Assembly: GCF_014873145.1 (NCBI RefSeq)
Contig: NZ_JADBEK010000001.1
Location: 5,022,001 to 5,086,000 of the forward strand
Direction of reading: 5' to 3'
Source of the DNA: Nonomuraea angiospora
GTDB lineage: Bacteria; Actinomycetota; Actinomycetes; Streptosporangiales; Streptosporangiaceae
DNA length: 64,000 nucleotides
Under the pieces are notes generated by a model that was not told where the DNA came from, ran no database searches, and saw nothing but the letters and a program-made list of their open reading frames with translations. A program made the position numbers and the translations under genes. Below are positions 1 through 9,026 of this stretch, piece by piece. How positions within the stretch are numbered: position 1 is the first letter of the stretch; every line of letters begins with the position of its first letter.

Positions 1-121
1 GGCCGGCCTCCACCCGCCGCTGCGCGCTGCGTCCCGGCAGCATGACCAGCAGGCTGATCAGGATGAACAGCCCGAACGACACCCCGATGAGAAAGAGCAG
101 AATCTCGCCTGCGCTGTGCAC
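1..121 (-). CDS. small membrane protein, 3' end outside window
   Basis: Reading leftwards from a GTG at 121, an open frame runs to the window edge without a stop. The first residues (VHSAGEILLFLIG) lead into one strongly hydrophobic segment, about residues 6-30, followed by a basic stretch (PGRSAQR). This looks like the N-terminal membrane anchor of a small protein. Only about 40 codons are visible, so no family can be assigned. The start is the only in-frame GTG near the hydrophobic segment, and no good ribosome binding site supports it. Gene reality is likely from the clean membrane segment; function is unknown. Confidence 0.45.
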   Translation of the reverse strand, partial: MHSAGEILLFLIGVSFGLFILISLLVMLPGRSAQRRVEAG

Positions 122-317
122 ACCCTGAACGTAATCCCGATGCGCGCAGCGGGCCAGACCCCACCTGGGAGTGTCCACCAGGTAAGATCTTTTTTGAGAC
201 GGCATCTCTAGAGAAGAACGTAGAACATACCCCGAAAACATGCGTGGAACACGATGAGCTGGGCCATAAAACTATGGACAGGGCAACACTAGGAATCGTT
301 CCGATCTCCGAGCTACG

Positions 318-1154
318 GTGAGTTGCGTGGACTCCGACATCCAGCGAGAAGACGGTCACAATGCGTCACCTATCTGGGTGAACGACCGGCCAGAGAGCGA
401 GCAGACCGCTGCCGCGAAGCCTTCGGCGCCCACCTCCACGTACGCGCCCGTCGAGCGGGCGTCCATGCGTAGCCTGCTGCAACAACCGCGCTTCGTCCGC
501 CTGCGCAACCGCGCGCTGCTGGGGATAGTCGTCGCGGTGGTGGTGGGCTTCCTCGTGGGCGACTGGCGCCTGGGCGTGACCGCGGGTGTGATCGCGGCCG
601 TCGCCGAGGCGGTTTATCGCTCGCGATCCCATTCGTCCGTGCCCGCCTGGCGGCGCACGTCCGTGGCGGAGCGCCGTACCGAGTCGCAGTTGCGCAAGCT
701 CGAACGCAACGGCTACCGCACGCTCCACGCCAGGGCGATCCCCAACAGCGAGGCCCAGATCGACCATCTCGTGGTGGGCCCGACCGGCGTGTACGCGGTC
801 GACTCCGAGCAGTGGGACAAGCGGCTCCCGGTGCGGGTGCAGATGGGCAAGAAGCTCTTCCACGGCCCCTTCGACAAGAAGGCCCGCCTCACCGAGGCGA
901 AGTGGGAGGCGTCGCAGGCCAGCGAGCTGATCACCAAGTCGTTCGGCCGCGAGGTCTCGGTCGTGCCCTCGCTCGCCATCTACGGCCCGGCCGTGCCGTG
1001 GAAGATCATGACCATCCGCGGCGTGGACGTCTACCAGGGCGACCGCGCCCGCAAGTGGATCACCAAGCGGGAGCGGGCCCTGACCGACGGCGAGATCGAC
1101 CGGATCTTCGACATCGCCGCCCAGGTCCTGCCCGCCCGCTACGGCGAAGACTAG
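318..1154 (+). CDS. NERD (nuclease-related domain) membrane protein
   Basis: A 278-residue protein starting at GTG 318 (GTG 327 is an alternative). Residues 1-60 are polar and low-complexity. Residues about 66-100 hold two adjacent membrane segments (LLGIVVAVVVGFLVG and GVTAGVIAAVAEAVY). Residues about 117-230 match the NERD domain, with E122, the core IDHLVVGPTGVYAVDSEQW and a following basic stretch. NERD is a PD-(D/E)XK-like fold thought to act on nucleic acids. The topology suggests a cytoplasmic nuclease-like domain held at the membrane. Actual nuclease activity is inference. The gene stands alone and converges on a TetR gene. Confidence 0.85.
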   Translation: MSCVDSDIQREDGHNASPIWVNDRPESEQTAAAKPSAPTSTYAPVERASMRSLLQQPRFVRLRNRALLGIVVAVVVGFLVGDWRLGVTAGVIAAVAEAVYRSRSHSSVPAWRRTSVAERRTESQLRKLERNGYRTLHARAIPNSEAQIDHLVVGPTGVYAVDSEQWDKRLPVRVQMGKKLFHGPFDKKARLTEAKWEASQASELITKSFGREVSVVPSLAIYGPAVPWKIMTIRGVDVYQGDRARKWITKRERALTDGEIDRIFDIAAQVLPARYGED

Positions 1155-1158
1155 GCCC

Positions 1159-1198
1159 CGGCCCGGCATACCCGTTCGCTATGGCGGGGTCCGGGCCG
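1159..1198. terminator. hairpin between convergent genes
   Basis: CGGCCCGG at 1159-1166 pairs with CCGGGCCG at 1191-1198 around a 24-base loop. It lies between the stop codons of the NERD gene and the TetR gene. There is no T-run, so it is at best a GC-only terminator that could serve both strands. Confidence 0.35.
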
Positions 1199-1202
1199 AC
1201 GG

Positions 1203-1922
1203 TCATCCCCCGGCCCCGTCGGGCTCGTCCCCGCGGGGCTTTTCCACGCCCGAGGCCAGGCGCGCGCCGAAGTCGTCCAGGGCGGCGGCCAGGTCCGCGC
1301 TCGGCGGGGGCGTCGGCGGCAGGCGCGAGTACACCGCGGTGCCGAACCCGGCGACGCGGACGATCTGGTCGATGAGCGCCTCCTTGTCGCGTGGCCAAGG
1401 GAACGACGGCTGGGCGATCATCAGCGAGACGCAGCCGTGCACGGCCGACCACAGGCCCAGCGCGAGCTCCTCGGGATCGCCCTCCAGCACGCGCGTCTCC
1501 ACGCAGGCCGCGACCGCGGCGACCATGTGACGGAAGCACTCGGCGGCGGCCGGCGGCACGCCCGGCCCGGCCGTGGCCCGCATCATCAGCACCCGGTACT
1601 GCACCGGATGTTCCAGGGCGAAGCGGGCATAGGCGCGCCCGCACCTGCCCAGGGCGAGGAACGGGTCGCCGCCCAGGTTCTCGCGGAACATCCGGCCGAA
1701 CTCGCCCCAGACCCGCATGCAGACCGCCTCGACCAGCGCCTCCTTGTCGGCGAAGTGCAGGTAGACGGAGGGCGTGGAGACGCCGGCCCGCAGGGCGACC
1801 GCGCGTAGCGTGAGCGCGTCCTCGCTGCCGGACTCGGCCAGCAGGTCCTCGGCCGCGCGCAGGATCTCCTCGCGCAGCAGCGCTCCCTCTCCGCGCCGGG
1901 CGCGGACGCGTCTGGTGGTCAT
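1203..1922 (-). CDS. TetR/AcrR family transcriptional regulator
   Basis: A 239-residue one-component repressor. The N-terminal helix-turn-helix is clear at about residues 15-65 (ILRAAEDLLAESG, then LTLRAVALRAGVSTPSVYLHF). The remaining alpha-helical part is the ligand-binding and dimer domain and resembles the WHG-type TetR C-terminus. ATG 1922 is followed by MTTRRVRARRGEG, a basic N-terminal arm usual for the family. It diverges from a thioesterase gene, and a 39-bp inverted repeat sits only 5 bp upstream of its start. Autoregulation and control of the thioesterase are therefore likely; the ligand may be an acyl compound, which is inference. Confidence 0.88.
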   Translation of the reverse strand: MTTRRVRARRGEGALLREEILRAAEDLLAESGSEDALTLRAVALRAGVSTPSVYLHFADKEALVEAVCMRVWGEFGRMFRENLGGDPFLALGRCGRAYARFALEHPVQYRVLMMRATAGPGVPPAAAECFRHMVAAVAACVETRVLEGDPEELALGLWSAVHGCVSLMIAQPSFPWPRDKEALIDQIVRVAGFGTAVYSRLPPTPPPSADLAAALDDFGARLASGVEKPRGDEPDGAGG

Positions 1923-1926
1923 GGAT

Positions 1927-1965
1927 CTCAGGTTGACGCCGTCAGGTTAACGGTGTCAATCTGAG
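1927..1965. promoter_or_regulatory. inverted-repeat operator in TetR/thioesterase intergenic region
   Basis: Two 16-base arms, CTCAGGTTGACGCCGT (1927-1942) and ACGGTGTCAATCTGAG (1950-1965), are inverted copies matching at 14 of 16 positions around a 7-base centre. The element fills most of the 69-bp gap between the divergent starts, so a bound repressor would block both promoters. Confidence 0.7.
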
Positions 1966-1991
1966 GCCCTGGGGAAGGGATTTACTAAAAA

Positions 1992-2801
1992 ATGGGGAAT
2001 TTTAGCGAAGCGACCGCCTTGACCCGTCGCGGCGAAGGCGAGTTCGGGGCCGTGCTGGACGCCCAGTGGAGCGTCGGCAACCGGCTGCACGGCGGCTACC
2101 TGCTGGCCGTGCTCGCCAGGGCCGCCTGCGAGAGCCCGGCGGGCGCGGGCCACCCGCACGTGACGGCCGTCAGCGGCTCCTTCATCGAGCCGCCCGAGCC
2201 CGGCGAGGCCGTGGCCCGGGTGGAGACGCTGCGGGTCGGCAGGAGCGTGGCCCAGGTCAGGGCCGCGCTGCTGCAGGAGGGCCGCGTCCGCGTCGAGTCG
2301 CACATCACGCTCGGCCTGCTGGACGACACCGGCCCCTGGTGGTCCTCGCACGAGCCGGTCGAGCTGCCGCCCGAGCAGGACTGCTTCCTGGCCCCCACCA
2401 ACCCTCCGGGCACGGACCTCACGGTGCCGCTGATGGCCGTGGTCGAGGAGCGCATCGTCCCCGAGCACCTGTCCTTCGCGTTCGGCGCCCCCACCAGGGC
2501 CGGCGTCATCGCGAGCTGGCAGCGGCTGGCGGACGGCTCCGACTGGGACCCGCTGAGCCTGCTGGTCGCGCTCGACCCGGTGCCGCCGGTCTCGTTCGAC
2601 CTGGGCCTGTCCGGGTGGGTGCCGACGATCCAGCTCTCGGCGTACATCCGCAGGCTGCCCGCTCCGGGGCCGATCAGGGTGCGGCTGGCGGCCACGGACG
2701 TCGGCGGCGACCGGATGGACGAGGTGGCCCATGTCTGGGACGACAAGGGCCGCCTGGTGGCCCAGGCGACCCAGCTCGCCGCCGTACGGCTGCCGTCCTA
2801 G
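1992..2801 (+). CDS. acyl-CoA thioesterase family protein (double hot-dog)
   Basis: A 269-residue protein with the layout of TesB-like double hot-dog thioesterases. The first hot-dog has the helix signature NRLHGGYLLAVLARAA (about residues 30-45), the second lies in the C-terminal half around SFDLGLSGWVPTIQLSAYIR. Such enzymes hydrolyse acyl-CoA or related thioesters in the cytoplasm. The ATG at 1992 has a purine-rich site (GAAGGGA) about 11 bases upstream. It is divergent from, and probably controlled by, the TetR gene at 1203-1922. The stop codon is shared with the convergent gene in a CTAG overlap at 2798-2801. Substrate unknown. Confidence 0.82.
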   Translation: MGNFSEATALTRRGEGEFGAVLDAQWSVGNRLHGGYLLAVLARAACESPAGAGHPHVTAVSGSFIEPPEPGEAVARVETLRVGRSVAQVRAALLQEGRVRVESHITLGLLDDTGPWWSSHEPVELPPEQDCFLAPTNPPGTDLTVPLMAVVEERIVPEHLSFAFGAPTRAGVIASWQRLADGSDWDPLSLLVALDPVPPVSFDLGLSGWVPTIQLSAYIRRLPAPGPIRVRLAATDVGGDRMDEVAHVWDDKGRLVAQATQLAAVRLPS

Positions 2802-5494
2802 CGGTAGATCTCCGGGACCGAGGCGCACCACGGGAAGATCTCGCTCCGGCCGGCACGGGTGACGTCGCCGCACAGGCCGACCTGGGTCGGCCGCTCGGCC
2901 CCCTTGGCGTGCAGGATCAGCACGGCCTTGTCCAGGGGGTACTGCCGGGGCGAGTCCGCGCCGAAGTCGAGCGCGCCCGTGGCGCCCTCGATGGCGTGCC
3001 CGCTCTGGTCGGGCGTGTAGAGCGTGCCGAGCTGGCGCCAGACGGTGTACGAGTTCACCGGCACGCGGTGCCGCTCCTTGCCGAGCCGCCGGATGGCGGT
3101 GATCATCGTCTCCGTGGCGTCGTAGGCCAGGGCGGCGTGCCCGTCCAGCGTCCGCCCCGGCCCCGGCTCCTCGCACTCGAAGGGGAACGTGGCGAACAGG
3201 GCCGCGTAGAAGTCGTGCCGCTGCGGCTCGCCGCACTTGTTCGGCGCGGCGGCGAACGACTCGTAGTAGTAGCCCACGCCGCTGACGGCCGACCTGACGC
3301 GCACGTCCGCGGCGTACCTGGTGACGTCGTCGCCGCCGAGGATGGTCGGCGGCGCGTCCGCGCACTTGTCGGCCACCCCCTTCACGAACTCGGCGAAGTC
3401 GGGGATACCGCGCCCGGCGAAGTACACCAGCCCGTCGAACCCGCACGCCGACACCCCCGCGTCCCTGGGCTCCCCCGCGTAGGCGTCGTCGCTGCGGTCG
3501 TCGGGGCCCGGCTTGCCCCCGCCGACGGGCGTGAACCTGAGCCCCTCCACCGCGAACCCGCGCTCCTCCAGCCGGGCGACGACCCGGGCCCTGAGGTTGG
3601 AGGCGTAGTAGTCGGTCACGTCGTGCGAGTAGTAGACCCGGGCCCGCCGCTTCACCTCGCCCTTCTTGACCAGCGAGTCGGCGAAGGCGGCCGCCATCCA
3701 CGCCTGGCGGGAGTTCTGCGGGGCGACCTGGAAGTAGAACGGCGACTCGTTCACGAGGCGGTCGGCCGACAGCGTCGAGGCCACCATGGGCAGCCCGGCC
3801 TTGCCCAGCTCCTGGATGGCCGCGACGGTCTCCTGGCGGCTCTGGTCCAGGCCCACCACGCCCACGATGGGCGCCTCCTCGTCGCGGTAGCGCAGCAGCA
3901 GCCGGGCGATGCTCGAACCGTGCTGCATCCTGCCGCCCGCGTTCGCCAGGAGGATGCGCACCAGCGGCTCGCTGGCGCCGGCGGAGTTGTTCTGCCGCCG
4001 CTGCGCGATGGCGACGCCCGCCAGGCCCTCGCGGGCGGCGGCCAGCGCGTCCCGGTCCGTGGAGGTGAGAGCCGCGAGGTAGGCGATCGTCACGTACGGC
4101 CGGTCGCTGCCCTCGTGCAGCTTCGCGGCCCGCTCGTTCTCCTGCTGGAGCACCGCCTGGACCTGCCGCATCTCGGCGTTGCCCGGCGAGAACAGGTAGT
4201 CGGGCTCGGCCACGCCCACGCACTCGGTGCCGGCCAGCTGCCTGCCGCTCTCCGTCCACGGCGTCCACAGGCCGGTGGCGCAGGCGTTGCGGTGCCAGGC
4301 GGCGGTCTGGCCCGCGTACGCGCCGACGGCGCCCGCCAGGGCCATCCAGAACAGCGCGATGGCCGTCCAGGACGACCACCACGGCGCCACGCGGGCGGGC
4401 GGCACCCACGCGGGGTCGGCGACGTCGTACCTGGTGAGGTCGGCGGGCACGGGCGGGGCCGAGATGGTGAGCGGCGTGTCCAGCACCCGCCGCCAGGCGT
4501 CGCGGTCCTCGGCCGTGACCAGCTCGCGGCGCCAGCGGATGAGCCGCCACAGCGGCTCATCGTCGTCCTCCAGGAGCACGGCGTCCGGCGTGCAGGAGAC
4601 CACCACGACCGGATCGAACCTGCCGAGGTCCGCGCGCCGCTCCTCGAGGAGCTCGACGAGCGCCTCGCCGTGCTCGTTGAGCAGCAGGAGCGGGTAGAAG
4701 ACGTGGCCCGCGCCCCGCACGTGCAGCGGGGAGCGCCGGTACTGCCCGCTCAGGTCGTCCATGAACGCGCGCAGCAGCAGCCGCGCGACGCCCGGCTCGT
4801 CGGCGGGGTCCAGGCCGGCCAGCAGGGCGGCGACGCCGGGCGCCTTGGGGGCGTCGTCCGACAGCGCGCGCCGCAGCCACCGGAACCGCCCGCCGAGTCC
4901 GGGCACGCGCCCGCTGAGCCGCAGGTCGTGCAGGAAGCCGGGTAACAGGTTGAGCAGCAGGTTGAGCGGGAAGGGGACGTGTTCGGCGCCCCTGCCGGCG
5001 GTGTCGACGCCCCACCCCCAGTTGCGGTCGGACTCGCGCAGCACGCGGCGGGCCTGGTCCTCCTTGCCGTGCGACTCGGCCAGCCGCTCGACGATCTGGG
5101 CGGTCAGCTGATAGCGGGGGAAGCGCAGCCTCGTGCCGCGCAGGGCGGACACGATCCGGGAGAGGATCTTCGGCACCCCTTCGCCCGGCTGGATGTCGGG
5201 CCGGGCGCGCGGGATCCCGCGCGAGATGACGGGCGTCGCCTGCCTGTCCTGCGGCGCCAGGATCTCCGGCCAGGCCCCCGCCTCGCTCAGCTGGACCAGC
5301 GGGATGCCCATCCGCTCGACGTGCTGTTTCCTGTCCTCTCCCCCTCGCCACCTGGCCAGCCGCGGCTGCCTGGCGGCGTGCGGCGAGTCCTGGACCCCCT
5401 CGCCCCTGGCCGGTCTGCGGCACAGGCGGTCTATCGTGTGGATGAAGTTGCCGACCCTGGCGGGGTCGTCGAGCATGACTGCCCCGTTGCTCAT
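2798..5494 (-). CDS. membrane-anchored receptor with extracytoplasmic LivK-like periplasmic-binding domain
   Basis: An 898-residue protein. Residues 1-370 are predicted cytoplasmic, rich in Arg and Leu, and I recognise no catalytic motif or P-loop in them. One membrane span lies at about 372-394 (SWTAIALFWMALAGAVGAYAG). Residues 400-898 resemble the type I periplasmic-binding fold of branched-chain amino acid ABC transporters (VGVVGLDQSRQETVAAIQEL, VARLEERGFAVEG, GHAALAYDATETMITAI). It is not a normal binding protein: there is no signal peptide or lipobox and no permease or ATPase gene nearby. A transmembrane sensor is more likely. It is divergent from ilvD, which makes branched-chain amino acid precursors, so a related ligand is plausible but unproven. 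Confidence 0.72.
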   Translation of the reverse strand: MSNGAVMLDDPARVGNFIHTIDRLCRRPARGEGVQDSPHAARQPRLARWRGGEDRKQHVERMGIPLVQLSEAGAWPEILAPQDRQATPVISRGIPRARPDIQPGEGVPKILSRIVSALRGTRLRFPRYQLTAQIVERLAESHGKEDQARRVLRESDRNWGWGVDTAGRGAEHVPFPLNLLLNLLPGFLHDLRLSGRVPGLGGRFRWLRRALSDDAPKAPGVAALLAGLDPADEPGVARLLLRAFMDDLSGQYRRSPLHVRGAGHVFYPLLLLNEHGEALVELLEERRADLGRFDPVVVVSCTPDAVLLEDDDEPLWRLIRWRRELVTAEDRDAWRRVLDTPLTISAPPVPADLTRYDVADPAWVPPARVAPWWSSWTAIALFWMALAGAVGAYAGQTAAWHRNACATGLWTPWTESGRQLAGTECVGVAEPDYLFSPGNAEMRQVQAVLQQENERAAKLHEGSDRPYVTIAYLAALTSTDRDALAAAREGLAGVAIAQRRQNNSAGASEPLVRILLANAGGRMQHGSSIARLLLRYRDEEAPIVGVVGLDQSRQETVAAIQELGKAGLPMVASTLSADRLVNESPFYFQVAPQNSRQAWMAAAFADSLVKKGEVKRRARVYYSHDVTDYYASNLRARVVARLEERGFAVEGLRFTPVGGGKPGPDDRSDDAYAGEPRDAGVSACGFDGLVYFAGRGIPDFAEFVKGVADKCADAPPTILGGDDVTRYAADVRVRSAVSGVGYYYESFAAAPNKCGEPQRHDFYAALFATFPFECEEPGPGRTLDGHAALAYDATETMITAIRRLGKERHRVPVNSYTVWRQLGTLYTPDQSGHAIEGATGALDFGADSPRQYPLDKAVLILHAKGAERPTQVGLCGDVTRAGRSEIFPWCASVPEIYR

Positions 5495-5640
5495 CTGATC
5501 TCTGTAACACGAGTTCGGGTGCGGACGGCTGCTTTTTCGGGCTCGATCCGGTAACCAACCGTCCGATGTGTGGACACGTGTCTCAGTTGCCGGGCAGTGG
5601 CCGTAACATGTGAAGACTCGCTAGCGATGGGAGATGCGCA

Positions 5641-7479
5641 ATGCCCGCCCTCAGGTCACGTACAGTCACCCACGGCAGGAACATGGCCGGTGCCCGGGCC
5701 CTGCTCCGGGCGACCGGCGTAGCCGGGAGCGACTTCGGCAAGCCGATCATCGCGGTGGCCAACAGCTACACCCAGTTCGTGCCGGGTCACGTGCATCTCA
5801 AGGACGTCGGCGAGGTGGTGTCGGCCGCGATCCGGGAGGCCGGGGCGATCCCGCGGGAGTTCAACACGATCGCCGTGGACGACGGCATCGCGATGGGTCA
5901 CGGCGGCATGCTCTACTCGCTCCCGTCGCGCGAGCTGATCGCCGACTCCGTCGAGTACATGGTCAACGCCCACTGCGCCGACGCGCTGATCTGCGTCTCC
6001 AACTGTGACAAGATCACGCCGGGTATGCTGCTGGCCGCGTTCAGGCTGAACATTCCGACGATCTTCGTCTCCGGCGGGCCCATGGAGGCCGGCAAGATCC
6101 CGGGCAAGAAGCTCGACCTGATCGACCCGATGATCGCCTCCGCCGACGACTCCGTCTCCGACGCCGCGCTGCTGGAGCTGGAGGAGAGCGCCTGCCCGAC
6201 CTGCGGCTCGTGCTCCGGCATGTTCACCGCCAACTCCATGAACTGCCTGGCCGAGGCCATCGGCCTCGCGCTGCCCGGCAACGGCACGATCCTGGCCACG
6301 CACAAGGCGCGCAAGAAGCTGTTCGAGGACGCGGGCCGCCAGCTCGTAGAGATCACCCGCCGCTACTACGAGGACGACGACGCGTCGGTGCTGCCGCGCG
6401 CGATCGCCACCCGCGAGGCGTTCGAGAACGCCATGACGCTCGACGTCGCGATGGGCGGCTCGACCAACACGATCCTGCACATCCTGGCCGCCGCCCGCGA
6501 GGCCGGCGTCGACTTCGGGCTCAAGGAGATCAACGAGATCTCGCTGCGGGTGCCGTGCGTCTGCAAGGTCGCCCCGGCCACGGACAAGTACCACATCGAG
6601 GACGTCCACCGCGCCGGCGGCATCCCCGGCATCCTGGGCGAGCTCGATCGGGCCGGGCTGCTGCACCGCGACGTGCCCACCGTGAACGGCGGCTCCCTGG
6701 CCGACATGCTGGCCGCCTGGGACGCCAAGTCGCCGACGGTGCTGCCCGAGGCCGTCGAGCTCTGGCACGCGGCCCCCGGCAACGTGCGCACGGTCAAGGC
6801 GTACTCGCAGGACAACCGCTGGGACGACCTCGACCTCGACCGCGCGGCCGGGTGCATCCGCGACCTGGAGCACGCCTACACCGCGGACGGCGGCCTGGCC
6901 GTCCTCTACGGCAACATCTCGCGCGACGGCGCGGTGGTGAAGACGGCCGGCGTGGACGAGTCGATCTGGAAGTTCAGCGGGCCCGCGGTGGTGTTCGAGT
7001 CGCAGGACGACGCGGTCGAGGGCATCCTCGGCGGGCGCGTCAAGGAGGGCGACGTGGTGGTCATCCGCTACGAGGGCCCCAAGGGCGGTCCCGGCATGCA
7101 GGAGATGCTCTACCCGACGTCCTTCCTCAAGGGCAAGGGGCTCGGCAAGGCCTGCGCGCTGGTCACCGACGGCCGCTTCTCCGGCGGCACCTCCGGCCTG
7201 TCCATCGGCCACGCCTCGCCCGAGGCCGCCGAGGGCGGCGCGATCGCGCTGGTCGAGGACGGTGACATCATCGACATCGACATCCCCAACCGGTCGATGG
7301 AGCTGCGGGTGCCCGAGGCCGAGCTGGCCGCGCGGCGCGAGCGGCTCCTGGCCGACCTGGGCGGATATCGGCCGCGCGAGCGCAACCGGCCGGTGAGCGC
7401 TGCGCTGCAGGCGTACGCGGCGATGACCACGTCCGCGTCCACGGGCGCCTCGCGCGACCTGTCCCAGCTGTCGCGGTGA
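5641..7479 (+). CDS. ilvD: dihydroxy-acid dehydratase
   Basis: A full-length 612-residue IlvD. It dehydrates 2,3-dihydroxy-isovalerate and 2,3-dihydroxy-3-methylvalerate to the 2-keto acids that give valine, isoleucine and leucine. Iron-sulfur and active-site motifs are intact: [11 protein letters not shown] near residue 120, [19 protein letters not shown] near 185-203, [35 protein letters not shown], and [20 protein letters not shown] near the C-terminus. The start is the ATG after a GGGAG-type site. It is transcribed alone, away from a LivK-like receptor gene, and is followed by a strong hairpin terminator. Confidence 0.97.
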   Translation: MPALRSRTVTHGRNMAGARALLRATGVAGSDFGKPIIAVANSYTQFVPGHVHLKDVGEVVSAAIREAGAIPREFNTIAVDDGIAMGHGGMLYSLPSRELIADSVEYMVNAHCADALICVSNCDKITPGMLLAAFRLNIPTIFVSGGPMEAGKIPGKKLDLIDPMIASADDSVSDAALLELEESACPTCGSCSGMFTANSMNCLAEAIGLALPGNGTILATHKARKKLFEDAGRQLVEITRRYYEDDDASVLPRAIATREAFENAMTLDVAMGGSTNTILHILAAAREAGVDFGLKEINEISLRVPCVCKVAPATDKYHIEDVHRAGGIPGILGELDRAGLLHRDVPTVNGGSLADMLAAWDAKSPTVLPEAVELWHAAPGNVRTVKAYSQDNRWDDLDLDRAAGCIRDLEHAYTADGGLAVLYGNISRDGAVVKTAGVDESIWKFSGPAVVFESQDDAVEGILGGRVKEGDVVVIRYEGPKGGPGMQEMLYPTSFLKGKGLGKACALVTDGRFSGGTSGLSIGHASPEAAEGGAIALVEDGDIIDIDIPNRSMELRVPEAELAARRERLLADLGGYRPRERNRPVSAALQAYAAMTTSASTGASRDLSQLSR

Positions 7480-7493
7480 CTTAGTAAGGAAGC

Positions 7494-7537
7494 CCTGTGC
7501 GGCAGGTGACAAGGACCTTGCCTGCCGCACAGGTTTT
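7494..7537 (+). terminator. intrinsic terminator of ilvD
   Basis: A perfect 13-bp stem (CCTGTGCGGCAGG at 7494-7506, CCTGCCGCACAGG at 7521-7533) with a 14-base loop is followed at once by TTTT (7534-7537). It begins 14 bases after the ilvD stop. Confidence 0.88.
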
Positions 7538-7572
7538 CGAAAAATGTCGGTCGTCGTCTCTAATATTGGGGT

Positions 7573-8067
7573 ATGACGACAGTCGTGAAGCACGATACTC
7601 GCCCGCTGACGACCGCCGAGATCGCCGCCCTCGCCCTCTCCCTCGCTCATCTCGGAGCGGGCCCGCAGGCCGTCATCGCACGGCGTGGCCTGCAACACGC
7701 ACTCGAGCACCTGGAGCTCGACGACGACGTCATCGCCACCACGCTCACGACTCTGACCGAGCCGCTGCCCGTCGAGGTCGCCTCCAGAGCCAGGCTCATG
7801 GCCGACGCCATCACCAGCCGCCTCATGATCCGCCTCCACTACCGCGACGCCTCCGGCATCGTCACCTCGCGCGAGGTCGAGCCGGTGACGTGCCTGGTCC
7901 ACCGCGAATACTGGTATCTGGTCGGCGTGTGCAGGATGCGCCGGGCGATCAGGGCGTTCCGCTTCGACCGGATCATCGCGGTCGAGCCCACGCTCACGCC
8001 GTCCCGTCCGCACCTGGCCGACCGGTTCCTCCCGTTCCAGCGCCGCAAGCGCCCCAGGGCCGCCTAG
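7573..8067 (+). CDS. WYL domain protein lacking a DNA-binding domain
   Basis: A 164-residue protein. Residues about 80-150 form a WYL domain (LMIRLHYRDASG, VEPVTCLVHREYWYLVGVCRMR, IRAFRFDRIIAVE), a ligand-sensing module usually found in 300-330-residue regulators with an N-terminal winged helix. The first 75 residues here look like the linker part of such regulators and hold no helix-turn-helix. TAATAT lies at 7561-7566, six bases before the ATG, so the transcript may be leaderless. It may be a stand-alone ligand-binding partner of another regulator, or the remnant of a longer gene. Confidence 0.75.
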   Translation: MTTVVKHDTRPLTTAEIAALALSLAHLGAGPQAVIARRGLQHALEHLELDDDVIATTLTTLTEPLPVEVASRARLMADAITSRLMIRLHYRDASGIVTSREVEPVTCLVHREYWYLVGVCRMRRAIRAFRFDRIIAVEPTLTPSRPHLADRFLPFQRRKRPRAA

Positions 8068-8134
8068 GAAACTGACCGGCGTTTGACCCTCCGCGCCCCC
8101 GGCCTTTGGGGTGGCGGCTGGCAGGCTCCCGCAC

Positions 8135-9010
8135 ATGCGCGTTCGGGGGATCTCGCTCGTCGTTGCCCTGCTGGCCGTGGCCGGTTGTGCAAACCCGTCA
8201 ACCGTCGTCCCGCCCCAGGCCGCCTCCTTCGGGCAGCCGGGCGGGGTGGTCGTCGAGAGCGCGCTGCCAGTTGCCGCGCAGCGCGCTCTCGACCGCACGC
8301 TGGACCGCTACCTGCGCGACCGCCCCGGGCGCGCGGCGCTGGCCGTCTACGACCGCACGACCGGCGCCAGATACTCCTACCGCGAGCGCACGCCGTTCGT
8401 GCTGGCCAGCGTGGCGAAGGTGGACATCCTGCTGGCGTTCCTGCTGGGCAAGCAGGGCGAGCTGAGCGCGTACGAGCGCACGCTGACCTCCAAGATGATC
8501 CGCGAGAGCGACAACGACTGCGCGCACGAGCTCTACCTGACGGTCGGCGGCCAGAAGGGGCTCACCAGGGCCCTGCGCCGCCTCGGCGTCGAGCACACGT
8601 GGCCGGGGCCCGGGCTCTACTGGGGGACGACCCGCAGCCGGCCGTCCGACCAGGTCAGGGTGCTGGAGTGGCTCACGGACCCCGAGGGGCCGCTGCCGGC
8701 CTCCGACCGGCGCTACGCGCTGAAGCTCATGTCGTCCGTCGAGCCGTCGCAGGCGTGGGGGGTCAGCGCGGCAGGGGGCGACGTGGCGCTCAAGAACGGC
8801 TGGCTGCCCGTGGACGCGCACGACGGGCTGTGGACGATCAACAGCGTGGGCCGGCTCGGCGTGGACGGGCACGACCTGCTCATCGCGGTGCTGTCGGAGC
8901 GCAGCCCCACGATGGAGACGGGGATCGCCACGGTCGAGCGGCTCGCCGAGCTGGCGGTGGAGGAGCTGACGCGTTCGCAGGCGACCTTCACCGCCGCCCA
9001 GGTGTTCTAG
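8135..9010 (+). CDS. serine hydrolase lipoprotein (class A beta-lactamase / PBP-like fold)
   Basis: A 291-residue protein starting at ATG 8135. An upstream in-frame start at 8111 would only add residues before the signal peptide. The N-terminus is a lipoprotein signal with the lipobox AVAGC. Active-site motifs of the penicillin-recognising family are present: SVAK (SxxK), SDND (SDN) and KNG in place of KTG. The omega-loop ExxLN motif that supplies the deacylating Glu in class A beta-lactamases is not visible where expected (there is WGTTRSRPSDQ). It may be a slow serine hydrolase or a penicillin-binding protein instead of a resistance enzyme. It acts outside the membrane. No operon partner. 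Confidence 0.8.
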   Translation: MRVRGISLVVALLAVAGCANPSTVVPPQAASFGQPGGVVVESALPVAAQRALDRTLDRYLRDRPGRAALAVYDRTTGARYSYRERTPFVLASVAKVDILLAFLLGKQGELSAYERTLTSKMIRESDNDCAHELYLTVGGQKGLTRALRRLGVEHTWPGPGLYWGTTRSRPSDQVRVLEWLTDPEGPLPASDRRYALKLMSSVEPSQAWGVSAAGGDVALKNGWLPVDAHDGLWTINSVGRLGVDGHDLLIAVLSERSPTMETGIATVERLAELAVEELTRSQATFTAAQVF

Positions 9011-9026
9011 GCCCTTCCAGGCCGTG

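Noticed and set aside
170..195. Small hairpin ACCTGG/CCAGGT followed by a T-run
   Set aside because: The stem is only 6 bp, the T-run is 6 bases further on, and no plus-strand gene ends there.
1956..4550. 864-residue minus-strand open frame across the thioesterase and receptor genes
   Set aside because: It is a shadow of two well-supported genes in other frames: Arg/Gly/Ala-rich text, no domain motif and no ribosome binding site.
2066..4945. 959-residue plus-strand open frame
   Set aside because: Low-complexity Arg/Pro/Gly/Val translation antisense to the receptor gene, caused by high GC at third positions.
5656..8298. 880-residue minus-strand open frame opposite ilvD and the WYL gene
   Set aside because: Antisense to ilvD, whose motifs are complete; composition is typical of shadows.
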